From Mastigias papua (Eukaryota > Cnidaria > Scyphozoa > Rhizostomeae > Mastigiidae), in assembly GCA_964019165.1 (NCBI GenBank), contig OZ025268.1, positions 3,767,501 to 3,831,500 of the forward strand: a stretch of DNA of 64,000 bases. The letters run 5' to 3'. The position numbers and the translations under genes were made by a program. Position 1 is the first letter of the stretch. Every line of letters begins with the position of its first letter. Below, piece by piece: positions 1-62,216 of this stretch. The notes below the pieces were generated by a model that saw only the letters and a list, made by a program, of their open reading frames with translations, made no database searches and had not been told where the DNA came from.

Positions 1-354
1 GAATTTCAAGTGTGTATCAATTTATTATCTTTCTTAGGTTTAAGAAATCCAGTACTGAACTTTCTTAGGTTGTTGAGCAGTCGAGTACTGCTTTCCTATA
101 AACCATTGTCTTATACACAACATACATAGCAGCTGACCACCAGCTGAACAAGCAAACCTATCAGAGCATTGATCTGTTATCACTTATACTATTTTTAGTT
201 TAAGCATCAAAAGCCTGGCAAATACTGCAAATACAGTCATAAGTACAACTTAGGGTGTATACAATTAGCTTAGTCTATTATTTTCTATTCACCATTCAGT
301 CTTGGAGACCGAGACGAAAATAGTAAGCTCTTCATACGAAACTGTCTCACTCAC

Positions 355-48497
<48,143 letters not shown>

Positions 48498-49318
48498 TCC
48501 TGAATATTATCTCCTGCAAGTTACTGCGCGGTAGTACGTCCTCATTTGCTGGATACCACTCAGGGGTGGACTTCGGCCGCAATTGGAATATCTCAGAAAG
48601 GCAGTCCTACTCTGTACTTGAAATCCCTATAAAGCAAACATCCGAGTCGTTAACTAGGCCGCAAGTAACTTTCTACGGTGATTGCCTAGACTTGTTTTAC
48701 TATGTAGGGTCGACTGGTTTTCTCCTGTTGTGCTGCCGATTGTATCTAGCCTCCTCCACAGAGCAGGAAACAGCAAAAGACAAAGGACCAGCACGTGACT
48801 GTGTGTCATTATGAGTTTTTGAAGAAAAGAAACCTGAAAGATAAGAAAGCCGATCTTTGAAAACAAGCTACGTCAATATACATTTATAAATGCATACATT
48901 ATTTATCAGACAAAGCATGTCTTCTCAATAGCATCCATTGCTAATGTGGATCTGCAGCATCAAAATGACAAAATGACAAGATATTAACAGTTAGGCACTT
49001 CATTGACTTATGGTGTAATGGAACTTTCCATGACGAATCAAATTGGTACATTGGGAGTTTGACGACTAAAATTGGACTTTACATAAATCTACACTTTAGA
49101 ATGTCTTGCAGGCCTGTCTGTTCGTTCCTTGGAGCCAATAGTGTCAGAGCATCTTTTGACAATGTAACTACTGGGCTATTGGCCAAGGGGGCTCCTTTAC
49201 CATCGTCATTTTTGAGAATTTCATAGTTTTTCCTCTATATGTAAATTGTCACAAATCATTCTATCATTAGACTGAAGACAAGAGCAAAAGCATATTGGAT
49301 AGTTTCTCTTTGGGGTAC

Positions 49319-50236
49319 GTGACGCTTTTTTATAAGGAACCACTTTATAAGGAACCTAGATGTAGGTTGCCGAAATACTTAACGAATTTATACTACTAAA
49401 GGAAAATTTCCAAAGGAACTTTCCAGTTTGAAAAGTTTTTATAGCAGCAAACAATCAAGAATTAGGGAGTCGGTTCCATTCATTTGCAACCAAAATCCGT
49501 ATAGATTGTTAGCTATGCTTGTGTCAAAGTGTTTCATTGAGTATTCTTTATGCTTTTGCATTTTGATATTTATAAAAATCACATTTATAAAACTTCCTTT
49601 CTACCTTCTCTGTGTGTTTGGTCTTAAGTAATAGCCAATTAAAAGCAAAATTCAAAATTTCAAATGCTTTACTTGTGTCTGCACCATTTTTATGGCACTG
49701 CTATGTGCAGTGAAAAGTAAGGAGCCATTAAGGAACTTTTAGGGAGCAGTCATAAAGTATCTGGTATTTGGGGGTGGATGACTTTTAAAAAATTTACCAG
49801 ACTAATTTATGGCCCATCCTAGATTTCTATTTAACTTTTTGTGGCCAAATGGCAAACTCAGGATATTTTTCATGACCCCATAAAACATTGCTTGCAGAAA
49901 CCATTACCATACAGTAGCCTGTCCACATCTGCTGGAGTACCAATTGCTAGTACCAATTGCTAGTACCAAGTGCAACTTAGTTGTCCATGTTTTTTATTTA
50001 GAAAATGAAATATTTTATTAAATTTCCTATAGCTCCATGCAATGGGCCTGATTATTTTGTAGCCCCTAAAAGGTACGTTGGAATTTTTCATGAACCATCC
50101 AAATATCATCCACCCCTATAAAGCAGATACTTTATAACCGCTCCCTCAGAACTACAATTTGATCATTGGAAGTCAAAAACTAAGGAACGTTTGGAACTAG
50201 GTCTTGAACTAAGTTTCTTATAAAACGAAAAGTGTG
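49319..50236. mobile_element. Interspersed repeat, copy 3, interrupted
   Basis: Same repeat as at 14985 and 43298. Outer ends are TTTTTTATAAGGAACCAC and, inverted, TTTTATAAGAAACTTAG, so it is probably a TIR element of about 500 bp before insertion. Interrupted at 49742-50146 by another TIR element. Confidence 0.7.
49742..50146. mobile_element. 405-bp TIR element nested in repeat copy 3
   Basis: Left GGGAGCAGTCATAAAGTATC, right inverted GGGAGCGGTTATAAAGTATC, each running on to GGGGTGGATG. Copies 1 and 2 of the host repeat continue straight from GGAACTTTTAGTAC through this point, showing the empty site. Confidence 0.75.
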
Positions 50237-53200
50237 TAGATCAAATGCGGTTGCAAGTGGATGGAATGGGAATGCGACCCATATTGGTCTAAGCCCACTA
50301 GCCAAACTCCTTTATAAGATGCCCTGAGTAGTGCTGAATTAACTCTACGGAAGGGTTGCTTGCACAAAATCCAAACAAAAAGATAGCTATTGACTGTGGT
50401 CACGCAATATGGCACAAAATCTATCAAAAATATTTGTGAAATTTTGAGACACTCCCAGTTTCACTCACCATCAGGTTGTTTTCCAAATAACAACAATATG
50501 TCACATGTAGTGTGTCAAGGCAAGGTAATGCATCCAGGAGTCTACACAGAGGCGGTTTCTAGGGGGCCAGGAGCACTTGACCTGCCCCCTAAAGTAGATT
50601 AGTAGGCATGTATGCATATAAGGGGGTGATTGTAGGGACCAGAATATAGATGATCGGAAAATCTACGTTACAAAAGTCGTTTAAGTTCCTATAGACAACC
50701 CTTAAAGGTTTGCAAAACTCCGCCACATAGTGTATGCCTTTACACTTCATTTTACAAGAATATCAAATTTTTCACTGAGCCTCCGCATTCCTAGATTTTT
50801 TATTTTGAACCTAAGAATATTCTTAAATTGTTCTTAATTTCTAGCGACTTTGAGCATCAATTCTCGCATAGACTATATTCTTACAATGAAAAATGCTTAA
50901 CTGACACTCCCTGAAGAGTTGCATCGTAGTGGAACGAGTTCAGGACAGGATAAGTGAAGCTCAATTTGCTTTGTTTTCTAAAACAAGCGCATATCAGCAA
51001 AAAACTCAATTTTGATGAAACTTGAGCCTTGCACTATTCTTAAATCATTCTTAAATTTCCGCGAAATTGAGCCTTGATATTCTTATAAAAGACTGTGTGC
51101 ATAATACTCTTACGTAAATATGCAACGATTCCAGAGCTCCTTCTTGGAAGGAAAAGGTTGTTCGAAGAAGGAAATTTGAGCTTTCAATAGGAAAGAAGTA
51201 GGAAAAGCAAACTGGATGAAATATGGATGGAAAGCCAAAGTTAGACTGATAGTAGCATTGGAGACAGTTATATTATTTATGAAAATCAGTAAAAGTTTTT
51301 TGTCATCTACTTTTCTTATAAAAAATATGTACTGGTTTAGAACTTCACTCAAAGTAAATGGGATGTAACTTTGCTATTGTAACACCATGCCAGGGGCGAA
51401 AATACTGGGGATGTGGGGGTGTGACACCCCAAACAGATGAAACTGCATAATTCGCAGGACAATTGAATCCTTTATCCTTTGACATTTACCACCGCTGCAT
51501 TACTGTTGCTTCAACTATGCTTTGTTATAGATCTCATCTTTCACAGGGCAATATCCTGTTTCGCTGGGCAAAAATCTCTGACACCCCCCCCCCCCCAAAG
51601 AAAGTATGCTATTTATGCCTCTGCATCAGGTGTTTGATATCATTTCATTATGGACATGTCTGTTCCATTGTTTCTTTAGCTGCTTAGTCAGTTTCTGCAC
51701 AAAATGTTAATACATCAAAAGGTTCCGTCGAAGGCCTCTTGATCCATAAGCCCCTTGAATATCAGCCAATGCACTTTTATACCAGGTCTACACAACAGTG
51801 TCCTCTTGCACTTGAAAACTGATTTAATTCTTTTTTCGATATTCCACTAACTTTTTACCGAATTGCACTAAATTTGCAATTCACTATTGCATTCGTTGGA
51901 ACAAACGTTAAAATGAGTTTGGGTGAATTTATCCAGGAAATGCATGCCTCTTCTGCTTCTAATTTTGGTCTTCTACTGCTTTATGAAAACTTCTTCCCAT
52001 ACCGGTAAATATGATCGTTACACTTAATGATATAGCGCATTTTACCTACTGGTCTCATCCACCAGAGAACATCACAAGGACGGTGCCATAGTTTATATAT
52101 GAGGGCTGGTTACTTTGTTTTGTAACGAAGGAGGTATCATCAAAGCTGAGTCTGACCTGGGAGAATATTTCTTGACTTTACATGTGCAGCCTTCTCCATT
52201 GTGCAAGTATAGATATGCAATTTGGACGAAGCGAGCCTGAAAAGTGTATTTAAATATAGAATGCAGAGCCTGTAAGAAGCTCCAACTGTCTTCTTAAACA
52301 CAAAAATATAGAACCCAATGATTAATATACAATGATTCAATTTGGTCTGGGGCGTCTTTAACCGAAAGCGAGGTTTGAAGAGGCCAGATGGAAGAGCCTT
52401 CGATTCGTCAGCTAATCAAAAACTGACAAACATTTGTCTTGCATTATGTCAGAGTGAATTATCTTTGATCTATGAGGCTTGAAAGCTGCTTTGGTCATAA
52501 CAATACAAGTCTTTTCTAAAGTATTTATAAGCATTATGTGGTATTTTCCAGAGAAACTATAAATTACAAGATGCACAAATGTGGAATATGATTGACAATC
52601 GTTCTGACTAGATCACGCTGGTACTAAAAGTAAAACTGAAATTGATGGTCCATTAGACCAGGGGAGCCGTCCTAAAGGTCCGAGCTTTACTTTGACTAGT
52701 TCTGTTAACCACGCCCTTGATCGCACTCACTATTTCATTCAAATCGTCCATATTTGCAAACATGCAAAACTACACACAGGAACATAATTGACGGAAAATA
52801 AACAAGCAGTTGTACTAATGGGTTGGTGCAAACGACGAAGTTAATTAAAATTCACCATACTAGCACACAGTCGCTTTTGGGGCGCTCTTCTCATTTTAAC
52901 AAGTAAGGCTCCTATGTGCTCTTCGTGGCCCCCCTACCTTAGACATACTAGGGCTTGTAGCATTTCTATGAATGGGCCAGACAAAACTTCAAAAATGAAG
53001 CTGATTATCGAACTCCATAATGACAAGACGAACCTCTCATTACTTTTGGGATTGAACAGTGCCTCCATATATTCATAGTGAAGATACACACTTTAAACAA
53101 GGTATCTCAATAGGAAACTGTGTTGCTAAGAACTTAAAGGCTTGCACTAAATTCCGATGGCTAGGCCATCGAATATCTTTTCGGAGTTGATAAAACTAAT

Positions 53201-53918
53201 GTTTACTCGATAGCAGATGTCTATTCTATAGTAAGCGGGCATTTTCTGTCAAAGTAAACAAAGACTGCACCTGGACAAAATTCCCATGAAATAAATGGGA
53301 TCCAGGTCCTAGCCTCGTTATCGTACAAACTGCCTACCGGCAATTGCTACTGCTAAATGAAACCTTCCCTGACAACGAGAATCTCACATTTTACGTTGTA
53401 AAAACTTTATTTTTTTGCTCTCTTTTCTGCAGCTGTTACGATTAATAACGTCCTTCCTTGTACGTTACTTTCAAATTTCAATTTTTCATTTACTTGTAAA
53501 AATGAGACGACAAAGTCGCCTTTCATTTTGAATCATTTTGCCATCTTTTAGTATAATGGTCTTTGTTGACAACTGTGAAACTCCGGCCTAGAGGGTTATG
53601 AAAAGGAACACTTCCTCGTTAGTCTAAGCTGAATATCTACGAAAACTAACTCGGGGCTTCTCCAGGTTAGGTTGTGTATTGTAAAACGCGGTTTATATGA
53701 CGAATGTATCAATATACCAATGGAACACAGGCTATAAACTAGGCTGGATTCCTCATTAAGACTTAATCCAATATAAAAGATAAGTGAAGCAGCACGCCCT
53801 TTCACCTCTAACATAACAAATGAAAATCGTAAGAAAGCAACTTGCCATTCTAACTCTAGTCTGATGCATTTTATTATCAATTATAGATTGGGAAGCTATG
53901 CAAGATACACATACACAT

Positions 53919-54037
<119 letters not shown>

Positions 54038-54062
54038 TATGTCTTATATTCTCACGAGACTA

Positions 54063-54090
54063 GCTTCATCCGTTCAGGTGGAATCATCAG
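54063..54090 (-). ncRNA. Hammerhead-like module 2, mutated core
   Basis: Minus strand: CTGATGA, stem TCC/GGA, then GAAGC where the core wants GAAAC; (TA)n follows about 28 nt on. It lies within a 12-bp-stem hairpin (CATCCGTTCAGG/CCTGAACGGATG, 54067-54117). Probably a decayed copy. Confidence 0.35.
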
Positions 54091-55045
54091 CAGGCTACAT
54101 AGCAGCCTGAACGGATGGACGAAAGTATTCGCATGATAATTTAATGTGCATAACACAAAGAAATCATTTGCAAAGACGCTAAAAAGAAGTGGTCCAAGTT
54201 TTGAGCCCTGAGGCAATACTTGATTTTTTCACCCAGACTTATCAATTGTTTTACGTCAATGATTTATGCAAGCTCCATATGCATATAACTACCTTGCCAA
54301 TCCTGAACTCTGCAAATGTATGAAAAAGCCAATAAAGGCAAGTTGGTTGTTAGCTTCTATATCAGGTTTTCAATTATCTATTACAACCAACAAGGAAATG
54401 AATATAACTAGGATTAGGAATCGTCTGTAAACTGAAACAAAAACGACAAAAAATATGCAAAAGCTTCTGTCGGATGAACGAAGCAATGGTATAATCCACA
54501 ATAAAAAATTACAGGGAAAGGAAGACTCAATAAAAGCGACAATCTTCTCCTCAAGTGCGTGCTCCACTTTCCCTAGCTATTTCCTTTCCGGTTTGAGAGT
54601 CGTATGACTTTACAAATAGAATGTGTCTTGTCAAATTTATCTACAAGCTGTAAGACTATGATCATATGCATGGGTCACCTGGACCGAAACTCATCCACTT
54701 TTGTTAACCTCTGCATGGCAATTTCTACCTACTGACTTACCGACAAGCCACCATCGTTTTGGTAAATTTTACCGATGATTACGAACGGCTCTGCAAAAAG
54801 TGGGGCTGTCACAACCCCATACCTCCTACTGCGGAACTCCCCTGATCTTACCAATGCTGAACCTACAAAGTTAGCCTTTCTGTTGCTACATCATCAACCT
54901 CCTCTCCAGCTTGGTTCTGTGCTCTTTCACTATTTCCTCCCATTAAAATGGACCAAGGCCTTAAGACGTAGCTGAGAACAATGAGCAATCTGTAGGCGTG
55001 CGATGAACTTGGTAGGTGCTCTAACAAGTTTGTGCCATGGTGTGC

Positions 55046-55051
55046 TTTATT
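55046..55051 (-). other. Polyadenylation signal of INO80D-like gene
   Basis: TTTATT on the plus strand, AATAAA on the coding strand, about 190 nt past the stop codon. Confidence 0.55.
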
Positions 55052-55239
55052 TGCATGAAGTAATACACTAGCTAAAGTACTATTTATAGAGCAAAGAAAT
55101 CAAAAGATCGAGAAAAGAAAAACAAATATGGCAGTAAACCCCGTACATTCAAATTGTTGTGCGATAAAAATTACATACAATGATTCCTACTTACAACAAA
55201 TGTATACATGCGTTGGAAATGACATGATAGCTGATTAAG

Positions 55240-56478
55240 TTACGTATTCGAACTTTCTGGAACTGTATACATAGTGGATAGAAAAATGTCTGGATTAACT
55301 TTCTGCAATGGGGGTTCTACATCAAACTTTCTCTCCAAACCACGAACGGCAGCTGTGTATGAGGGCAATGTCCTCGTTGATACCCCACTATCGTTTTCTA
55401 TTTGCTTAGAGGCAGTTTCAAACTTAAAGAACTCGGCTTTTGAACGGTTGAGGAGAGTAGGAGAAGTGAATGGTGGTGAATAAATGGTATTGTGACTTGA
55501 TGGGTCGACGCGAATGAAACCGACACTTGTGACAGCTAGCTGGTCACTGCGAGTTGGTAGCGTGAATTTGGTAGCCCATGTTGCAGAGGTAGACGATAGT
55601 GAATCTAAATTAGTTGAAAGTGCTACACTTATCGTCGAGTTCGAATCACTGATAATATATCTATCTTCTGACATCAATGTGTGCTGAGGGGGGAGAATTC
55701 CATTCGATCTAACGCTACTAATGACTGGATTCGTATTGAATGATTCACGTCTACTGGCTGATCTTGAATTGAAACAGCCCGCATTTGCTTCCTGTTTTAA
55801 GATTGATGAAGAGCCAAAGATTGGCTTCTCCAATGGTAGTTTTGCAGGTGAGCACAGTTCTCCTAATGATAAGCTATTCCCCAACGATTCCACAGGAAAA
55901 TGCGTGATCTGCGGAGATGTAACGTCTCTATTACTTCCACTATCTGACATACGAGTAATGGCAAACGCATTGCTTTGAAGCAGGTCTTCGTCATCATCAA
56001 AGGTAAAACTGTCATGGTGCTTGCGTCCCATAGCCATCAAAGGGTAACGGTCTTCCTCTTCTGACATCAAAGATGGCGAAGATAACGACTCCGCATTTAT
56101 ATCAAACGCTAAGTCACTAGAAGTTGGAGACAAACCATCACCTGTTTGTCCATAACCAGGTCTAGGCGCTACTATCCCTCCTTCACATCTTTCAGCATCG
56201 TTATCCTGATCTCCCAAAATCCACTTGACATTAGAAGGTTTTAGTGTCATCTTCGACGTGATATTCTTCTCTAGTACTAGCCTATCCTCGTCTGTTATTG
56301 AGTTACCAATATGGCTGTTACTCTTTCTCATGGGCTTATTTGGTATTGCAAACTTCTTCTGTAATTTTGCCTTTAGATTTTTTCGGGCTGGCGGAACCTT
56401 ACTCCGAGATTTTTCACCCTTTTCCGGCTTTTTAAGGCGCTTTGCAGGTAACAATCCCTCTCTGCTTGCCGAGTTCAG
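55240..56478 (-). CDS. INO80D: INO80D-like terminal exon
   Basis: Reading frame of 412 residues entered in phase 0 from acceptor ATTATAG (in-frame TAG just upstream) and ended by TAA. It begins LNSASREGLLPAKRLKKPEK, followed by a strongly basic stretch and then a long Ser/Thr/Asp-rich, probably disordered tail with acidic patches (FDDDEDLL). This matches the general layout after the second cysteine/histidine motif of INO80D, a subunit of the INO80 chromatin-remodelling complex in the nucleus. The identification rests on the preceding exon; the tail by itself is not diagnostic. AATAAA on this strand follows about 190 nt after the stop. Confidence 0.75.
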   Translation of the reverse strand: MNSASREGLLPAKRLKKPEKGEKSRSKVPPARKNLKAKLQKKFAIPNKPMRKSNSHIGNSITDEDRLVLEKNITSKMTLKPSNVKWILGDQDNDAERCEGGIVAPRPGYGQTGDGLSPTSSDLAFDINAESLSSPSLMSEEEDRYPLMAMGRKHHDSFTFDDDEDLLQSNAFAITRMSDSGSNRDVTSPQITHFPVESLGNSLSLGELCSPAKLPLEKPIFGSSSILKQEANAGCFNSRSASRRESFNTNPVISSVRSNGILPPQHTLMSEDRYIISDSNSTISVALSTNLDSLSSTSATWATKFTLPTRSDQLAVTSVGFIRVDPSSHNTIYSPPFTSPTLLNRSKAEFFKFETASKQIENDSGVSTRTLPSYTAAVRGLERKFDVEPPLQKVNPDIFLSTMYTVPESSNT

Positions 56479-57533
56479 CTATAATGGAGTAACAGGGTAC
56501 AATTATTTAGCTGAGATAAATAAAATTGATATTGCATATCATACAGAACATTCGAGTCCAAAACACTATCAAGACTCAGTGAAATATGAATAAACTACAC
56601 TGCAATACGTGAGTAATATTGAGACAACGCCAATTTTAGGTCTAATGACTATCATAAGTAAATATATGCTTTCGTCAGTAGATTTGCCAAATTGAACCAT
56701 TTTGATGTGAATTCAAGGCAAAGCCGGTTCTTTCCAGAATCAGCTTGTGTTCACAAGTGCCAAAACCATTTTTATACTGGCAAAGATCCTACATAGCTAA
56801 ACTATCTTCAGATAAAACAATATTCAGCTTGAAAAATTCAACAGAACACATATCTACTTTTGGATTAAATTGACAAGCAAAATACATAAAAACAAATAAC
56901 TGACTAGAAAGCTTCGCTCGCAAATAGACAATTACGCAATGCTGGGAATTTCAGAGGAAACTCAGGGCATGATTTATAAACTAAAATTGCCCAAACGAGA
57001 ATAAAATATAATATTCACGCACTGGCTAAACTAGAAGATATTGCTTCTGACTTTTGAATAAAACAAATATCAAGCTTTTGGCAATCATACATCGTTAAAT
57101 ACTTTTTATATTCTGCAGCGACTTCCAAATTGGAGAAAGAAATCTAGTACATTCTAGAGCAGTTTACAGCCGTTTGGGTACACTCTTGATTTCTTAATGT
57201 GGTAACACACGCTATACGGTCATTTAAATCGTGCCTGAACTTGCAAGAGTGAATTGTGTGCACGATTTCGGTGAGAACAGTCAAAACTATTTCACCGAGG
57301 GCTATAGATACTGTATCTCACATACTGTATTTTAGGCTTGTTGACTTCGTATGACATATGCCATGTAGAAGTGTATAATGGGACTTGACAATTGGATTGC
57401 GAAAGGTCGAGAGGAAAACGAGCCAGTTTGCAATGCTGCCATCAAGTAAAGAAGAAGCCAGGTCTGATATAAGGAAGTAGTCAGGTGACAATAATCTGGC
57501 CCTGTAGTAAAAAAGTGAATTTTGAGGTTCTAC

Positions 57534-57672
57534 CTTTTTCAGGGAATGCTCACTGCACAGCGGCCGTTCGTTTATCAGATCGACGACTGGCAAGCCACAT
57601 TGGGATCCAGCGGCAAACCGTGCCGTACAACTGCCATACAGGACTTGATCATCGTCATTAGAAATGTCTGCT
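57534..57672 (-). CDS. INO80D: INO80D-like penultimate coding exon, Cys/His motif
   Basis: Frame reads SNDDDQVLYGSCTARFAAGS followed by QCGLPVVDLINERPLCSEHSLKK, ending in phase 0 at donor GTAGAA. The spacing C-x10-C and C-x2-H closely resembles the second putative zinc-binding motif of INO80D (recalled: SCTAKF...QC..PV.D....LC.EH). The start is placed after TTTAG (phase 2); an acceptor two bases later (AGAG) is possible but would change the phase. Upstream exons, including the first Cys/His motif, were not found in the window. Confidence 0.78.
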
Positions 57673-60067
57673 CTAAATTAAGGCAAAACTCAAAACAAAG
57701 AAAGACAATTGTGCAGTGGTAAACGAGTTGGCTATCGCAGTTTACTGATAAGTCCAAGAATTTAGCTATCTGATTTTATGGTAAATCCATTCAGGTAAAG
57801 TGAAAACACTCATAAAAGAACCTCCCTTTAATGGACCTAGGCTAAAAAGGCTCTTATAAGACTTGAAAAATAGTTCTGGGTAGTAGTTCATAACAAAAAC
57901 TTTGTCCTGCTTAGTATGCATTTAGAAATGTCTCCTACTCTTGAAAGAAAGCTTTAAGTTTCCTTGTTGAACCAGTCAAGGTCAAAATTGCGTATCTTGT
58001 TTATAGGAATCTGAAGAATTTTACGGTACAAATTCTAAAAAGTTACGGCTTATGTGGGTTTTTACTGCAATTCATATTTCGGTTAATAAATAACATGCCC
58101 ACAGACAAACCATAATTCAAGTATCTCCGAAAAGTCCCTTAAATTAGATTAATGTCCCAAAAATCATTATAATCAGTTGATCTTATATAAGCTGATTAAA
58201 ACAAGAATGGAATTGCTAGAAAATCAAATAGCTAAGATCTCCAATCAATATACATCTATACCTATCTCATATGGCATACTGTAAACATGACTTGCATACA
58301 AAAAGAAACATCCATAGTCAGAACCAAAGAATTTGCTGGTGAAAACTATTAGGCTAAGGATAAAGCTAGATGCACATGTACGAAGGGCTATAAATCTGGA
58401 ATAAGGCGATAGCCGTAGATGTAAACCGCTGACCGATGCAACACGTCTTCTGTAAAAGCTTGTACAAAAATAAAGACTATTACAAAGCAACGGGAAATAT
58501 ATTTCAAAACACGCAGGTTCTCCACATAATTGCTTAGAATGGTTCATCATCCACAGATATCACTAGGCAGCTTACTTCTAACTTGCTTAAAATGAGGTAA
58601 TAAAACTTTTGACAGTGAAAACTAAACGTGGTCTTGGTGAAAATCATAAAAACCAATGATTATAAGAATGCCCAGCTCTAAAATTTTGTCATAGGCTGTA
58701 ATGAACTCGAAGTACTCCCTAATTCCTGGAAAAACATTAAAATGAGATTAGTTCTAATATCAGAGGTTACTGGGAATTTATAGTAATGACGTAGTTATTA
58801 ACGAGATCTTTATAAATCCAATTGTTAATAATGAATGTGTCCAAATGATACACCTACCACTTCCTTTCCTAACAATTGGAGGCTCATTTTCAAAAATGAA
58901 AGAAGAACCCATTATCGTAGAATCTCATGTGTATATCAAGTTACATATACAGTAGTGTCCCGTATATAAGAGAACAACTTCTCAATTTCAAATCTGATAC
59001 GCTTCTTATAAAATGAAGTACAACCTCAATCTGGGTAAAGTTTCCTATCAGAAAAACTATTGATCAACGACATGGGTATAAGCTCTATGATTGTAATAGA
59101 AAAACACTATTTTGATTTGTAGTGAATTGTAGTGATTTTGTAGTGATTTGTAATGATTTGTAGTGATTTGCATGTTGCTTACTGTAGTGCAAGGGCAAAG
59201 AGGGTTATATGGCATCAATGTTTTGTTGTGCTTTTCAAAGGGTGAATATATAAAAAAGTTTCTAAATAAGAAACAAGCACTTTCTCAGACTTTCACAAGT
59301 TTCAAAAAAAAGGGACATCCTTTGAAAATCAGGATCTGTATTTCTTAAATCTGTGTTTCCCTTACGCGGTACACTACTGTACCAGTTTAAAAACACATGC
59401 AAAGCTGCGCATAGCACCAGATTTAATTTAAGCGCTACGATAAGCTCAGCACACCTTTTCAGCTAGCGTAGGCAATCTGATGTGGACGTGTTCAATGTAC
59501 ATGCCAAAAAGAACGAAACAATAATTTAGTTTGTCTAGCTTGTTCGTTACAGTTCAACAGTTATTATACCGATAAAAGTTTAACAATGAAAAAAACAAAA
59601 AAAATTCCTGAGCGTACGACCTATGATTCGTTAATACATGAGATCATCACTACAAAGTTGAAGGGTGAAGAAGGAAAACATATCGGCCATTCCACAGAAA
59701 TGACACATCCATTTCACACGAGTCACACTCATAGAAATAACAAATTGCATCACTATGCATGATGATTTTAAAGCACCTAGTGTATGGTTCATAAAATGGT
59801 TCACAAGCATTCCATTAACCAATCAGAACTTTGAAATATAATCCAAAACATAGCAGAAAACTAAATATATACGTAACTTTGTCACGTGGGTCACTATGGA
59901 GTGACTGATGATACTGTAACAATTAGCCCTACAAAGCTTCCTAGTCCTTCCATTGGAGTTTGGAAAAATCATATCTCATAAATTTCAGACAACAAATGGC
60001 CAAGCACTCTTGCGAAGAGTGGCAGCTTATAGGTGAGATGAAGATGAGATGGCAGCTCATGGTGAGA

Positions 60068-60149
60068 TGAACAAAACGAACAAGACGAACAAGACGAACA
60101 AGACGAACAAGACGAACAAGATGAACAAGACGAACAAGACGAACAAGAC
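60068..60149. repeat. 9-bp minisatellite AACAAGACG
   Basis: About nine units with one variant (AAGATG). GAGATGGCAGCTCATGG occurs before it near 60045 and again near 60297. Confidence 0.9.
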
Positions 60150-61036
60150 CAACTGAAAATGATTCAATAGAACTAAAGAAATAGGGATCAAAAAGAGGAA
60201 TCACAAATAGGGATAACAAAGAGGGATCGTTAAATAGGAATCAAACAGTAGGCACAATAAAAAATAGGTATGGAGAGGGTAATACCGTTTTCCAGGTGAG
60301 ATGGCAGCTCATGGCAAATAATTCAGGTAACTAGAACTAATACCCAAGGGGAGAATACCTTAGGGGCAACTACATAGTTCTAACACTCAACATCAGATCT
60401 GCCGAGATGGGGGACAGGTAGGGTAGATTGTCCCAAGTCCTGAGCCTGAAAGAGGCCCCCAAAAGGTGTGCCGCTTTTCCCAGTTCCCCTGGCCACATAT
60501 AAGCTCGCCGTATGCTTGCCCCAGATTCTACCCAAACTGGATACCAATCCTCGACAGAACGCAACAAGGGCCTATACGTACGTTTTTCTAAATACTTTTA
60601 AGTTCTTCTGTTACTATTTTTACTATCACTTACTACTATTTCTATAAATATATTCAATGCAGGCTGCTCGAAAGCAGCTAATTTACAGCCAATTAAAGAT
60701 GGCTAAAAAGAAAAAAAACAATGGTGGGCAAATAAACATATACATGAAATGTAAACAAATATAAAACAAATAAAAACACTGCCAATTTATAGATTATCTA
60801 AGAGGCCTTACTAGTCATCGAACAAAAAGTAGCGTCTTGCAAGTGTCTCGTCAAAAGAACCACGTAAACAGTCTCTAATAATCAGGCTTATTTACTCTCG
60901 AATGCATTCGAATGTTCCGCCTCGGACAAAAGCGACTTGTCATGCACTCAATTTGCATACATTGCGGAGACACTAAACAAAGTGATTTATCTCCGCTTGG
61001 ATCATGAAAAAATAACAGTAATTCATACCACAATAG

Positions 61037-61186
<150 letters not shown>

Positions 61187-61789
61187 GTAAAACAATTTGC
61201 TTATATTCCAAATTCGTGAATTCAAACAATTCGGTGGAAATCATATTATCACGATCAGTGTGCAAAAACTAAAGAAAATAACAAATGTAGCATCGATGGT
61301 AATTAAAAAAGAAATAATGAAGATTAGAAAAGATACGTTTGATGCAATGGCGCGAATAAGGTAGGGCTGGTTTAGAACACCGTAAATTTGGCATTAATGA
61401 TGCAGCACATCCAATATTAGTCCTTCCAACTCTTCTGTCTCTGCAACATACGAAAAAAGCAAAATACTCAGGTGCATTAAAATAGATAGCGAGTTTTTTC
61501 AGTAGCAGACTTGTTCATATTCAACCCTAGGCGGAAACGTGGTCTCATAAGAAACTTCATGGTAAATATGAAGACGACTCTTATTGTTGTAAAATTTCGT
61601 TGAGATTTATTGACTATAAACAACCACGACAAAAATTGTGTAAAAAACTGAAATATACGATCCATTATACCTCCGTTCCCTCTTAAAAGACGCAATAATA
61701 AATCGTGAAAACTTGAAAAAAGGATGGCTTTCCCCAGTTTCCATATAAATTATGAATATAATTGAATAAAATTATGAGCACAGTATATA

Positions 61790-61928
<139 letters not shown>

Positions 61929-61971
61929 TACACCTTAGAAAAACGACAATTGATTTCAATTTGTGAAACAT

Positions 61972-62000
61972 GTTTCGATTGCTTCGACAACCATCTTCAG
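61972..62000 (-). ncRNA. Hammerhead-like module 3
   Basis: Minus strand: CTGAAGA, stem GGTTG/CAATC with loop TCGAAG, then GAAAC and a short ACATGT that could form helix III; (TA)n follows about 50 nt on. Confidence 0.4.
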
Positions 62001-62073
62001 TTACAAAATAAGCATATTACATGGTGCAAACGATATAAAGGTAAGTGAATACTCCCTAGGGAGTATTACTCCC

Positions 62074-62216
<143 letters not shown>

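Noticed and set aside
55274..56593. Plus-strand frames opposite the INO80D-like terminal exon
   Set aside because: They are shadows of a much longer minus-strand frame.
57522..57722. Plus-strand exon after CTTTTTCAG at 57541
   Set aside because: The minus strand of the same bases gives the INO80D-like Cys/His motif with matching phase on its 3' side; the plus reading has no recognisable product.
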